From assembly GCF_002150685.1 (NCBI RefSeq), contig NZ_MSSW01000086.1, positions 1-36,748 of the forward strand: a stretch of DNA of 36,748 nt. Direction: 5' to 3'. Below, piece by piece: positions 15,883-25,533 of this stretch. Position numbers and translations under genes: made by a program. The notes beneath the pieces are model-generated. The model made no database searches. It worked only from the letters and a program-made list of their open reading frames with translations, and was not told the DNA's origin. Within the stretch, counting starts at the first letter, position 1. Every line of letters begins with the position of its first letter. This stretch comes from Algoriphagus antarcticus (lineage in GTDB: Bacteria > Bacteroidota > Bacteroidia > Cytophagales > Cyclobacteriaceae).

Positions 15883-17457
15883 TTACTCTTCCAAAAAGGC
15901 TTTGGCGTTGTTCAAACCATTTTGAAGGTATTTTTTCAGAAACAGTGGGGCGAAAATCGACAGAAAGATTCTTGATAATAGGTTTTTGTAGGTGAAAGTA
16001 TATACCCATCGAAGTCTTGTCTTATCATCTATCGTGTCAAACCACATATGGCCATACGTTATGGTAGTAAAATGCTTAAAAATATCACTGAATTTGGTCG
16101 TCTGGTAAGCATAATTAGAATAGCGATGTACAGAGATGAGTTCTTCCACCAAAGTCGCTGAATCTCCTCTTTCTACTAGCCTATTATCTCCGACTCTAGC
16201 CCAGTCTCCACGTAACTTAGTCACTTTGATGATGCCATAAATAGGGCCGGTTTTCAGTAGCCAGCTTGAAAGCTCTTCAACACTAGATACGAATTCGTAT
16301 GCTGTCTTTTTGTCGCAATTGACGATGACTTCTGCGGTGGTGAAAAGGATGTTTTTGGAGGGTACTTGTTGATCTATAGTGACATGGGTGTTTAGTTTGT
16401 TTAAGTCATTTAAAAAGGATTCAGAATCCTTTGGCTCAGCGTCAGGCAATTTGTTTTTACCGTGTCGGAATTTTGACATGACCTCATACACTCTTCTTCT
16501 TACTCTATTAAAACCTCCCAAAGGTCTATGCTCGGGAAGGGAATGCCAGGGATTAAAAGATAGGTTGTCCCCAAAAGCTAGCTGTGCATTTGTATCAAAA
16601 ACCTGAGGATGGATGGTTAATGTAGCCACTTTAATATTTTGCGAACTCCACGCCACTGTAGGGTCTTCTATAGGCATTGCATTTGCATCAGTTTGGAACT
16701 GAACAAAAAAGTCAAATTTAGCCTCGTTGTCATGCAGAGTTTGAGCAAGATTATATCTCAAATAATTGTAATCAGTCGTGTTTTCTACGACGGTTATATT
16801 GCTTGGGCTTGGTCGAAGGTGATATTTTACTGCGTGCTTTATTTTTCCAAACTGATAGGGTTGGGTGCTCCAATAAGGAATGTCAAGAGGATTCTTACAC
16901 GCAACCTTACTTTTCATTGCCCGTCCTATGATTGGCCAGAGAAAAGGGTTTAGAATAAAAAGTTTACTTTTTATTAAATTCGGTGAAGTCATTGCACCGA
17001 GAAGCTCACTCAATTCCTTGACAGTTTTAGCAAAGAATGTTTCCGAACTCATCAATAGGAAGTCTTGAGTTTCAGCTAGCAATTCGTCTTCCAGGATTTT
17101 CTCTCCGGGTACTCCTAATAGCTTAATAGCGACACCTCGAATATCTTTTTTTTTGTCCTTCTGAGGTTGGGTGTTTCCATTTGAAAAGCGCACCCATGCA
17201 TGGTAGTCTTTTGGCTCGCCAGCAAATACTCCTACTTTTACTTTCTCTGGTAAATCTTTTTCTACTGTAAATGAGGCTTTTACACAGCCGTGCATCTTGG
17301 TATGTACCTGTCGGAGCATTTTTTTGTCCTGGTACATCCTCGTTACTTGGGCTTCAAATTCCTGAATCATTTTATAGGCAATATGATCTTCATCATCTTG
17401 TACATATTCATGTCCTATTTTTTTTGCAGTTTCGGTTCTGGTTGCCATGGAGTTCAT
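15883..17457 (-). CDS. Catalase-like heme protein fused to an SRPBCC domain
   Basis: The 524-aa protein has an N-terminal catalase-like domain (about 25-335, y4iL-like branch) and a C-terminal SRPBCC/polyketide-cyclase-like domain (about 370-522). Catalase traits are QVHTKMHG with a candidate distal His52, AWVRFSNGN (about 87-95), DIRGVAIKLLG and RVRRRVYEVMSKFRH with a candidate axial Tyr324. The usual catalase HAKG and RxFxYxD motifs are altered, so it may be a peroxidase or an allene-oxide-synthase-like enzyme rather than a true catalase. The SRPBCC part would bind a hydrophobic ligand. It ends convergent to the DyP operon and starts divergent from the cyclase. ATG at 17457; ATG 17448 (MATRTE) is equally possible. 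Confidence 0.8.
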   Translation of the reverse strand: MNSMATRTETAKKIGHEYVQDDEDHIAYKMIQEFEAQVTRMYQDKKMLRQVHTKMHGCVKASFTVEKDLPEKVKVGVFAGEPKDYHAWVRFSNGNTQPQKDKKKDIRGVAIKLLGVPGEKILEDELLAETQDFLLMSSETFFAKTVKELSELLGAMTSPNLIKSKLFILNPFLWPIIGRAMKSKVACKNPLDIPYWSTQPYQFGKIKHAVKYHLRPSPSNITVVENTTDYNYLRYNLAQTLHDNEAKFDFFVQFQTDANAMPIEDPTVAWSSQNIKVATLTIHPQVFDTNAQLAFGDNLSFNPWHSLPEHRPLGGFNRVRRRVYEVMSKFRHGKNKLPDAEPKDSESFLNDLNKLNTHVTIDQQVPSKNILFTTAEVIVNCDKKTAYEFVSSVEELSSWLLKTGPIYGIIKVTKLRGDWARVGDNRLVERGDSATLVEELISVHRYSNYAYQTTKFSDIFKHFTTITYGHMWFDTIDDKTRLRWVYTFTYKNLLSRIFLSIFAPLFLKKYLQNGLNNAKAFLEE

Positions 17458-17645
17458 TAAAATGAGTTGAAAAAAAATCTAAAAATCTTACTGAATGTAA
17501 TTAAAAATATGGTAATGGAGACGCCCTAAGAAATAAAATTTTGTGTTTTATATACTGATAATTGTATTAAATTTAGTGAAAGAACTTCCCAAAATCCATT
17601 TTGGTATCCTATTCAAGTATTTGTTAGTTAAAACATTCTTTTTTG

Positions 17646-20600
17646 ATGAAATGGCAAATTTTGTACTCAGAAAGTGATTCTGCCACACAGAGTTCAGAAT
17701 CAAACTTGAGTAGTAGTTTTGTCGCCAAAAAAATCTCTCTTTCTACGCTTTCTCAGATAGAAACCTTAAAAGCAAATAATGAGGCTTCTTTTTCAGGGAT
17801 ATCAATTCCTGGTTTTAGGAACGTTTTAGAGAGTGAAAACACTGGGGCAGATCTCAATTTAAAACTTCAGTTTGTAAATGGTAAAAGTTTAAAGGAGGTC
17901 GTCTCAAAGCAGTTAAACATTATTGAGAAGGTAAAAATCTGTATTTCTATAATTAAAAGGCTTGATGAAGTTCATCGAAAGGAATTTGTTCACTTAAACC
18001 TCAATCCTGACCATGTCTTGATCGAGGCAGATTCAGATAAAGTGTTTTTTATAAGCCTTGGACTGGCTACTCGGATAAAAAGAAAAATTGGAAATGAGAG
18101 AAGGTTGATTTTTTTTGAAGCTGATTATGATTTTATCGCACCTGAACAGACAGGGAGAATCAGTACGGATATAGGATTTTATACTGACATCTACTCATTG
18201 GGTATTATTTTTTATTGGATTTTTGCAAAGCAATTGCCATTTGAATCCAAAGAAGGTGCCGCTAAAATCCATGCTCATATAGCTTTGACCCCCAAGCATC
18301 CTTCAGAATTGTCAAAAATCCCTGAAGTTCTATCGGATTTGGTTATGAAAATGATAGAAAAGGATGTCCAAAATAGGTACCATTCTGCCAAGGGGGTTAT
18401 GTATGATTTGGAAATGATTCTATACTCTCTTGAAAAGGAGCTGGATATCGATGGATTTCTACTTGGTACTCAGGATTCTTCTGGACTGTTGACGTTTTCA
18501 GATCAACTTTATGCCAGAGACAGACAGATCAAACAGCTGAGAGAAGCCTTCTCAAGAACACTGGCAAATGAGAAAAGCCTGGTTTACGTCTATGGCAATT
18601 CGGGTGTAGGAAAATCTGCTTTGGTGGAGCGCATGTATAGTCCTGTGGTGCAGGCAGGAGGATTTTTTATTTCCGGTAAATTCGATCAGCTCCGTGCTGA
18701 TGTTCCTTATTCAGCTTTTTCTCAAGCTTTGGGAAAGTTGATTTACCAGATTTTACTTTTAAATGAAACAGAGCTCAGCAAATGGAAAGCTAAGCTTCAC
18801 GATTTGTTGCAACCCATCGGGAGAGTGTTGTTTGAGGTTATTCCTGGTTTGGAAAGATTGCTGGACAGCGAACCAGAAGTCCCAATTCTGACAGGAACAG
18901 AAGCACAGTTGAGATTCAATTACGCCTTTAATAAATTTTTCCAGATATTTTCTGAATTGGGTAAGCCAGTTTTCATTTTTATAGATGATCTGCAGTGGAG
19001 CGACGTCTCGTCTCTTGATTTGATGAAAACTATCCTCATCAATACTGATCTCAACAATATCTTAATCGTAGGCGCATACCGGGATAATGAGCTTACGCCG
19101 GGCCATTTATTCCTTCAATTCAAAATGGAGTTGGAGGAACAAGGCATTCATGCTGAGGAGATATTATTGGAAAACCTGAAGGAACAGGATATCAAATTAT
19201 TGGTATCCAATATCTTAGGTAAATCTGAGAGGTATTTAGATGAATTAGCCAGTATTGTTTTTAAAAAATCAGGGGGAAACGCCCTGTTTGCCAATCAGTT
19301 TATAAAAGCCATATACAAAAATGAGATGTTGTTTTTTGACGGCAATGAAAATATATGGAAGTGGAATATAGATAAGCTGATCAGCTATAATGTGGAAGGG
19401 GATATTGTCAATTTGTTTTTGGAAACTATAAACGAACTTCCTCAAAATACCATCTCTATCCTGAAGCTGGCGTCTAGTATTGGAAATAAATTTTGGTTGA
19501 AAGATTTGGTGAATATCTCGGAGCAAGAATATGGAAAGGTGACCCGGGATTTTAATCGTGCCCTAGATTTAGATCTAGTCATAGAGAGCTTGGATGGAAG
19601 TTTTTATTTTGTTCATGACAGGGTACAGCAAGCAATCTATTCTTTGATAGATGAGCAGGGTAAAAAGGAGAATCATCTTAATATCGGACGTATTCTCTTA
19701 AAAACCACCAAAGAACAAGATCTGAGAGAGGAGATATTTGATATTGTAAATCAGTTCAACTTTGGAAAGGAATTAATCTCTGATTCCTTAGAGATCAAAA
19801 AACTTTGTGAGCTTAATAGCATAGCTGGTCAGCGTGCTCAAAATTCTACAGCATACGTTTTGGCCATGCAATATTTTAAAAATGCGCTCGAGCTCCTTCC
19901 TGCTGATTCTTGGGATACTGATAGAGATTTCACTTACGATCTATATCTAAAATCGGCTGTAGCTGCCTATCAGTGCAATAATCAAGAGTTATTTGTGAAA
20001 TACTCCATATTACTTGATGCCAATGCCACCAATACACTGGAAAAGCTGAAATTAGCTGACCTCAAAATCCAAAATGCAAATGTCGAGAATGACCAAAAGA
20101 GAGTAATTGAAATTGGACTAGAGGCCCTTCGTTCTACCCATATTGATCTAAAGCGTCATCCTACTCAACTGAATGTGCTTTTTGGGTTGGTGCGTACGAA
20201 CATTAGATTAATGTCCTTTTCCGAAGATAAAATTCTTCACCTCCCTGAGATCAAAGATGAAAAGCTGCTCATTTCCATGTCTATTCTTCATCACATGGCG
20301 TTGGCGGCATACCTCACAGAGCCCAATTTGCTTCCCTTGATCATGTTTGAGTTGATCCGGCTTACACTGAAGTTTGGATTAGGCTCCAAAACGCCAGTTG
20401 CCTTTGTAGTCTTTGGCTACATCAACATAGCTTTTATGGGTAATGTGGCAAAAGGACTCAGGATGGGGCAGTTAGGAAATAGCGTTTTTGAGGTTATTCA
20501 AAATGAAGAGCAGTTTGTCTCCTTTAAGCAAGTATATGTGATGTTTATTTCGCACTGGCTGAAGCACTTAGCGGATAGTATTCCGGAATTGGAAGAGGCA

Positions 20601-22775
20601 TTGAAAAAAGGGCTTGAAACAGGGGATTTTGAATTTACGTCCATTATTGGGCAGTTGATTATTTATTGGAATTTCTATGGGGGAGAACCAATCCCCAAGA
20701 TTTTGCAGCGAGGAGAATTGCTTAGCAAACAAATCGCACCTCTAAATCAAATCATGCAAATCAAACGAATTGATTTGTTTCGCCAGTCTGCATTATGCCT
20801 GGTAGATGGAGTCAAAGACTTTGAGTTTTTGAGTGGTGATATTTTTGATGAGCGAAAAATTGATTTTCCGGATGAACCTGCTTTCAGTCTGTATTACCAT
20901 AATCTGTACGCTCAGAAGAAGGTCTTGAGTCTCATTTTCAATCAAAATGAAGCTGCATGGAAGTTTTGTGGCTTGGCAAAATTGCACCTAATACCAGTCA
21001 AAGGTTCTATCACCGAGATGTTGTTTTTCTATTATGAAAACTTATGTATTACCCCAATTTTTCATATCAGGTCTTCCTCAGAGCAAAAATCACTTTTAAA
21101 AATCTATAGAAAGAACCTCAAGCTGATCGGTGGTTTAGTAAAGCATTCTGAAGCCAATTTCCAACATCGCTATGAGTTCATGAAAGCAGAATATGAAGCG
21201 CTCATTGGAAATTTTGATATGGCTATCAGATCCTTTACTTATGCTATCAGGTACGCTAGAGTGCATAAGTACATTCAGGATGAGGCTTTGATGTGGGAGA
21301 GGGCAGGGGTATATTTTAAATCTCAGCAGCAACCCGAAGCCGCACAATTTTATTTGTCAAATGCCTATAAAGCCTACGAAAAATGGGGAGCAAAGGCGAA
21401 GCTGGATCAAATGAAAGAAGAATATAAAGGGTTTATTTCTTCAGAGGAAACAGGTCAAAATTCTAATATTCTTGACTTGGATACTATCCTGAAGACGATT
21501 AATCTCATCTCCGGTGAAATGAAATTGGAGAATATTCTCACTGGCTTGATGCAATTGGTAAGCGAAAATGCAGGTGCAGATCGTGCATTTCTCATTACTA
21601 TAGAAAAGGAAAAGAAGTTGATCAAAGCAACGATTGATAATTCTACCAATGAAATCAAAGTCCTCCAAGATATACCTTACGAAGAGTATGAAGAAATAAG
21701 TCATTCAGTGATCAACTCTGTGCTTAGATCAGGAGATACACTTGTGCTCGACGATGCGACCAAGACCTTACCTTTCTCTGATGAGGAATACATCAGAGAA
21801 AACAAAATCAAATCCATTCTCTGTATACCTCAGAAGCATTCTGGTGTAGGCTTTTCCTTGTTATATCTTGAGAATAGCTCGCTTTCTGGAGCGTTTACCA
21901 AGGAACGAATTGAGATACTGCAAGTCATGGCTACTCAGACTGCCATCTCACTCCAAAATGCCATGCTTCTGGAAAGTACGAATCAGCTCAATGATAAATT
22001 GATCCAAGAAGTTGAGGTGAGAAAAGAGGTGGAGGAAAATTTGAGATTGAATGAAAAAAGACTTGAAGAGTACAATTCGAATCTTGAGTCTAAGGTCAAA
22101 GAAAGAACCTTTGATCTCCAGAATGAGAAGGGTAAATCAGATGAGCTCTTGCTGAATATTCTTCCGCTTTACATCGCCAGAGAATTGAAGGAAAAGGGAT
22201 CTGCAGAGTCAAAAAAGTATGAAAGTGTCACGGTTTTATTTACTGATTTCAAGGGTTTTTCGATTATTGCCGAACAAATGAATGCAGTTGACCTAGTTTC
22301 GGAGATTGATTTTTGTTTCAAGGAATTTGATCGAATTGTCCAAAAGCACGGCATAGAAAAAATAAAAACTATCGGAGATTCTTATATGGCTGCGGGAGGT
22401 ATTCCTGTGGCTAACAGCACACATCCATTCGATGTCATCAATGCGGCTATTGAAATACGGGATTTCATCGAGGATCACAAGGAAAGGAACAGAGGTGAAA
22501 ATAAGCCCATTTTTGAGCTTAGGATAGGAATCCATACAGGAAATGTGGTGGCTGGAATAGTAGGCTTGAATAAGTTTGCTTATGATATCTGGGGCGATAC
22601 CGTAAATCTCGCCTCAAGAATGGAGAGCAGCAGTGAGGCTGGTAAAATCAACATTTCCGGAGCCACCTACGAACTTATCAAAGATCATTTCGCATGTTCG
22701 CACCGAGGAAAAGTCCTCGCCAAAAATAAAGGTGAAGTAGATATGTATTTTGTGGAGAGGTTGGAAGGGAAATAG
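17646..22775 (+). CDS. Giant sensor: pseudokinase, AAA ATPase, helical repeats, GAF, class III adenylate cyclase
   Basis: From ATG 17646 the product is 1,709 aa. Domains in order: protein-kinase-like fold (about 25-260) with DFIAPEQTGRIST and TDIYSLGIIFYWIF; AAA_16 ATPase (about 285-560) with Walker A GNSGVGKSA and Walker B FIFIDDLQW; a long helical TPR-like region (about 600-1250); GAF domain (about 1290-1440); coiled coil (about 1445-1510); class III cyclase (about 1525-1705). The cyclase keeps both metal Asp (LFTDFKGFS, KTIGDSYM), the adenine-selecting Lys and Asp (EKIKTIGD, YDIWGDTVN) and Arg in NLASRMES, so it should make cAMP. The kinase part has HLNLNPDHV in place of HRDLKPxN and ISLG in place of DFG, so it is probably inactive. 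No membrane segments: a soluble sensor. TTG 17643 is in frame just before the ATG. Confidence 0.92.
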   Translation: MKWQILYSESDSATQSSESNLSSSFVAKKISLSTLSQIETLKANNEASFSGISIPGFRNVLESENTGADLNLKLQFVNGKSLKEVVSKQLNIIEKVKICISIIKRLDEVHRKEFVHLNLNPDHVLIEADSDKVFFISLGLATRIKRKIGNERRLIFFEADYDFIAPEQTGRISTDIGFYTDIYSLGIIFYWIFAKQLPFESKEGAAKIHAHIALTPKHPSELSKIPEVLSDLVMKMIEKDVQNRYHSAKGVMYDLEMILYSLEKELDIDGFLLGTQDSSGLLTFSDQLYARDRQIKQLREAFSRTLANEKSLVYVYGNSGVGKSALVERMYSPVVQAGGFFISGKFDQLRADVPYSAFSQALGKLIYQILLLNETELSKWKAKLHDLLQPIGRVLFEVIPGLERLLDSEPEVPILTGTEAQLRFNYAFNKFFQIFSELGKPVFIFIDDLQWSDVSSLDLMKTILINTDLNNILIVGAYRDNELTPGHLFLQFKMELEEQGIHAEEILLENLKEQDIKLLVSNILGKSERYLDELASIVFKKSGGNALFANQFIKAIYKNEMLFFDGNENIWKWNIDKLISYNVEGDIVNLFLETINELPQNTISILKLASSIGNKFWLKDLVNISEQEYGKVTRDFNRALDLDLVIESLDGSFYFVHDRVQQAIYSLIDEQGKKENHLNIGRILLKTTKEQDLREEIFDIVNQFNFGKELISDSLEIKKLCELNSIAGQRAQNSTAYVLAMQYFKNALELLPADSWDTDRDFTYDLYLKSAVAAYQCNNQELFVKYSILLDANATNTLEKLKLADLKIQNANVENDQKRVIEIGLEALRSTHIDLKRHPTQLNVLFGLVRTNIRLMSFSEDKILHLPEIKDEKLLISMSILHHMALAAYLTEPNLLPLIMFELIRLTLKFGLGSKTPVAFVVFGYINIAFMGNVAKGLRMGQLGNSVFEVIQNEEQFVSFKQVYVMFISHWLKHLADSIPELEEALKKGLETGDFEFTSIIGQLIIYWNFYGGEPIPKILQRGELLSKQIAPLNQIMQIKRIDLFRQSALCLVDGVKDFEFLSGDIFDERKIDFPDEPAFSLYYHNLYAQKKVLSLIFNQNEAAWKFCGLAKLHLIPVKGSITEMLFFYYENLCITPIFHIRSSSEQKSLLKIYRKNLKLIGGLVKHSEANFQHRYEFMKAEYEALIGNFDMAIRSFTYAIRYARVHKYIQDEALMWERAGVYFKSQQQPEAAQFYLSNAYKAYEKWGAKAKLDQMKEEYKGFISSEETGQNSNILDLDTILKTINLISGEMKLENILTGLMQLVSENAGADRAFLITIEKEKKLIKATIDNSTNEIKVLQDIPYEEYEEISHSVINSVLRSGDTLVLDDATKTLPFSDEEYIRENKIKSILCIPQKHSGVGFSLLYLENSSLSGAFTKERIEILQVMATQTAISLQNAMLLESTNQLNDKLIQEVEVRKEVEENLRLNEKRLEEYNSNLESKVKERTFDLQNEKGKSDELLLNILPLYIARELKEKGSAESKKYESVTVLFTDFKGFSIIAEQMNAVDLVSEIDFCFKEFDRIVQKHGIEKIKTIGDSYMAAGGIPVANSTHPFDVINAAIEIRDFIEDHKERNRGENKPIFELRIGIHTGNVVAGIVGLNKFAYDIWGDTVNLASRMESSSEAGKINISGATYELIKDHFACSHRGKVLAKNKGEVDMYFVERLEGK

Positions 22776-23140
22776 TATTCTGCCAATCAAGTTGGCGTTC
22801 AACTCTATTTAGAAGATCCGATTTTTTTTTATGAAGCGTAGTATTGGATTTATTCATCCAACCGAGCTCTTCAGGTCATATTTAGGGCTTCTTTGGAAAA
22901 AACCATCTTGGCAGCATTTCCCTAACTTCTTACTCAGCAAAATCCAAACCTTGAGCCAAGGAGCTTTTATCCCGCCAGATTGAAAATCCTAAGGATAAAT
23001 TAACCTATTTAAAATGAATGGGATTATTTGCGGAGAAAGGTTTTTTTTAAAAACCAGTAAGGGAGATTAATTTTGGTTAGGCGAGCTGGATCGAGGCTAG
23101 GAAGATTCGTGATTATCAGGTAGCTATGATAGTATCATGA
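22776..23140. other. Intergenic gap, nothing firm
   Basis: 365 bp between the 3' ends of two convergent transcripts (cyclase and CheB). It holds only a weak 5-bp hairpin (GCCAA/TTGGC, 22782-22796) just past the cyclase stop codon and no protein-like frame. Confidence 0.5.
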
Positions 23141-23281
23141 TTAGCGATTCGTGCTTTTATTCCTATCATTTATCGATTTGTCAAAATAGTTTAGTTTTTC
23201 TGATAGCTCCTTTAAAAAATTGAATTTGTTGTGATCCGTTTCAACTTGCACATCAAGACTTTCGGGTTTAGTAAATCGTTT
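23141..23281 (-). pseudogene. In-frame 46-codon extension behind the CheB amber codon
   Basis: Directly after the TAG that ends the CheB-like gene (23282-23284) the same frame stays open for 46 codons to TAA (23141-23143). The translation, KRFTKPESLDVQVETDHNKF followed by NFLKELSEKLNYFDKSINDR, looks like a charged helical tail, not random sequence. Either the gene lost its tail to a nonsense mutation, or the tail is made by readthrough. There is no good internal start codon. Confidence 0.55.
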
Positions 23282-23857
23282 CTAAGTTTCAAGCTCAGCA
23301 GCCAGGCTTTTTAGGGTGTCTGGAATTTTATCAAGTGGCAAAACGAAATCAACACAACCAGCTGCCTGAGCACTGAGCGGCATGTTGCCAACTTCGGCAG
23401 ACGAGTCTTGGGCAAAAGTTTTTCCTCCGTTGGCTTTGATGTGCTTGCAGCCCGCTGTACCATCGCCATCATATCCGGAAAGAATAATGCCGACCGCACG
23501 GACGCCCATTGCCTCTGCAAGAGAAATGAAAAATAAATCAACCTGTTTGTTCCTGCCAGTCCGAGGAGAAATTAATTTAAGCTTATAATTTTCCACAGTA
23601 AGATCTGAGTCCGGAGGCATTATGTAAACATGGTTCGCATGGATCGGCATCTCATCAGATGCCAAGAGGACTGACATTTTCGTGTGTCTCGACAGTATCT
23701 TGGTCAACTGACTATGGGCCGTCGGGAGCATGTGAGAAATAACAACAAAGGCCATACCTGTATCATGCGGCATTGCATTCAGCAGAGCCTTATATGCGTT
23801 AAGTGCTCCGGCTGAGCCACCAATACCCACAATTAATATAGGCTGAACTGTTTTCAC
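23282..23857 (-). CDS. Stand-alone CheB-type protein-glutamate methylesterase domain
   Basis: The 191-aa protein is a CheB catalytic domain without a receiver domain. The catalytic triad is visible: GIGGSAGAL (Ser15), VISHMLP (His42) and LSGYDGDGTAGC (Asp132). Chemotaxis CheB removes methyl groups from receptor glutamates, but here no chemoreceptor, CheR or CheA is nearby, so the target is unknown. The gene starts five bases after the KaiC stop codon, one operon. Free CheB domains next to signalling ATPases and multi-PAS kinases are known in Bacteroidota, usually as part of stress or light-sensing sets; that role is inference. The TAG stop is followed by 46 further in-frame codons (23141-23281). 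Confidence 0.85.
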   Translation of the reverse strand: MKTVQPILIVGIGGSAGALNAYKALLNAMPHDTGMAFVVISHMLPTAHSQLTKILSRHTKMSVLLASDEMPIHANHVYIMPPDSDLTVENYKLKLISPRTGRNKQVDLFFISLAEAMGVRAVGIILSGYDGDGTAGCKHIKANGGKTFAQDSSAEVGNMPLSAQAAGCVDFVLPLDKIPDTLKSLAAELET

Positions 23858-23862
23858 GATTA

Positions 23863-25383
23863 TTATTGAATATTTTTATTCTCAGCAATATTTTTATCAA
23901 CTTCCTTTTTTTTACCGGTGCTTAATTTAGGTTTACCATCATTTGGCATCACAAAAATTCCATCATCACTCAAAACAAATGTGTGCACATCGCTATCATG
24001 GTTGGTGCCACGAGACTTAACTATAAAAAGTTCACGCGTGCGTTTTCTACTTTCCACTTCTTCTACATTTCTAAAAACAATCCAAGTGTCAATCAGAGAT
24101 GAAACACCGATTTCGCCACTTGTATTACTTTTAAAGTTTGCAGAAACAAGACTTGTAAAAAACGTAGTGATGCCCTTGGATTTGAATAGGTCAATCATAC
24201 GGGTAAGCATCGATGAAACTTCACGCTGATCGCCTTCGCCAATAAGACTTGTGAGTGGGTCTACCACCACAGATTTTGGTTTGAAACTATCAACGAGCTT
24301 ATAAATACTCAGAAGATGCATCTCCAAACCAAGAAAGGAAGGTCTGATAGCCACAATCTTTAAGAGTCCTTTTTTTATCCACGGCGTAAAATCAATACCG
24401 ATAGATTTCATATTTTGAGTAAGTTGCCCTGCTGATTCTTCATAAGAATAGAGAAGACAGCGTTCCCCACGTTTACAACTTTCCAGTGCAAATGCCGCCC
24501 CAAAACTTGTTTTTCCGCAGCCAGCAGTGCCCGAAGCCAGTATGGTACTGCCTTTGGTATAGCCTTTACCCGTGAACAATTGATCTAACGTTGGAATTCC
24601 TGACGAAACTCGCTTCTCTGTGCCCGGTTGTTCAAGTCCTGCTGACGTGATGGGAATTACTGAAAGTCCTTCATCATCTATAACAAATGGATATTCGCTT
24701 GTGCCATGCTTTGACCCCCGATATTTTATAATACGAACTCTACGGGTGGCAATTTGGTCTCTGACCCTGTTATCCAGTAGAATTATGCAATCAGAAACGT
24801 ATTCCTCCAGGCCATGACGTGTATATGAATCGCTTTCTCCCGGCTCGCCTGTAACGACTGCCGTGACCTGTTTTTCTTTGAGCCAGCGGAAAAGTCTTTT
24901 TATCTCTATACGAAGAATGCCAAGATCTGTAACGCCTGCAAAGATAGATTCAATAGAATCTAAAACCACACGTTTGGCACCGATAGAATCAATGGCATCT
25001 TCCAAACGAACAAAGATTCCTTCTAAATTAAAGTCGGTCTCCTGAATGTCCTCGCGCTCTAAAATAACATGTTCGCACAAAATCTTTCCCTCCGATACAA
25101 GCCCTTGCAAATTCATATTGAGAGAATTCACGTCTGTATAAAGTTCATCTAATGTCTCTTCAAACGACATGAGAACCCCCGGCTCGTTATAAGAGGTTGC
25201 ACCTTTGATTAGAAAATCAATCCCAAAAAGGGTTTTTCCGGAGCCGGCATTTCCAGAAACTAAAGTTGTTCTGTTTTTCGGAAGTCCGCCTTCGGTAATT
25301 TCGTCGAAACCTTTGATGCCGGTAGGGGATTTGAATAATTTACTACGCTTGGTAGTAATTTTTCCCTTCGTAGTTTTTGTCAT
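23863..25383 (-). CDS. KaiC-like double-RecA ATPase/autokinase
   Basis: The 506-aa protein has two tandem KaiC domains. CI (about 18-245) has Walker A GNAGSGKT (44-51), catalytic SFEET (Glu75/76) and Walker B RVVLDSIES. CII (about 255-480) has GTAGCGKT (285-292), YSYEES (Glu315/316) and SVVVDPLTSL. At the place of the cyanobacterial phosphosites Ser431/Thr432 there is Ser428-Ser429 in GVSSLIDTWIVF, so autophosphorylation is possible, with Ser in place of Thr. No KaiA or KaiB gene is in the window, which means that a timer like the cyanobacterial one is not implied; non-cyanobacterial KaiC often acts in stress signalling. The tail (about 482-506) is lysine/asparagine-rich. First gene of an operon with CheB. 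Confidence 0.92.
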   Translation of the reverse strand: MTKTTKGKITTKRSKLFKSPTGIKGFDEITEGGLPKNRTTLVSGNAGSGKTLFGIDFLIKGATSYNEPGVLMSFEETLDELYTDVNSLNMNLQGLVSEGKILCEHVILEREDIQETDFNLEGIFVRLEDAIDSIGAKRVVLDSIESIFAGVTDLGILRIEIKRLFRWLKEKQVTAVVTGEPGESDSYTRHGLEEYVSDCIILLDNRVRDQIATRRVRIIKYRGSKHGTSEYPFVIDDEGLSVIPITSAGLEQPGTEKRVSSGIPTLDQLFTGKGYTKGSTILASGTAGCGKTSFGAAFALESCKRGERCLLYSYEESAGQLTQNMKSIGIDFTPWIKKGLLKIVAIRPSFLGLEMHLLSIYKLVDSFKPKSVVVDPLTSLIGEGDQREVSSMLTRMIDLFKSKGITTFFTSLVSANFKSNTSGEIGVSSLIDTWIVFRNVEEVESRKRTRELFIVKSRGTNHDSDVHTFVLSDDGIFVMPNDGKPKLSTGKKKEVDKNIAENKNIQ

Positions 25384-25461
25384 GAGGATAGTGCTTTGTT
25401 ATTTATGATTATCCGCAATGCTGCTACTAGTCTTATTTTCTTTGCTTATCAGGCTGGAAGA

Positions 25462-25533
25462 CCTGCCACGGCGAGGCAGGCCGATGGCGGAAGACAAAAG
25501 TGGCGCCTTTGTTAGTCCCGATGGCTATCGGGA
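25462..25533. repeat. Pair of Bacteroidota-type palindromic repeats
   Basis: Two hairpins lie close together: CCTGCCACGGCGAGGCAGG (25462-25480, 6-bp arms) and TCCCGATGGCTATCGGGA (25516-25533, 7-bp arms). Both types recur in Bacteroidota intergenic DNA, and a relative of the first sits inside the kinase gene at 35783-35813. They lie just upstream of the kaiC-like gene on its promoter side. Confidence 0.75.

Noticed and set aside
23863..25383. A complete circadian clock locus.
   Set aside because: No kaiA or kaiB gene is present, and KaiC-like proteins in Bacteroidota commonly occur without them.
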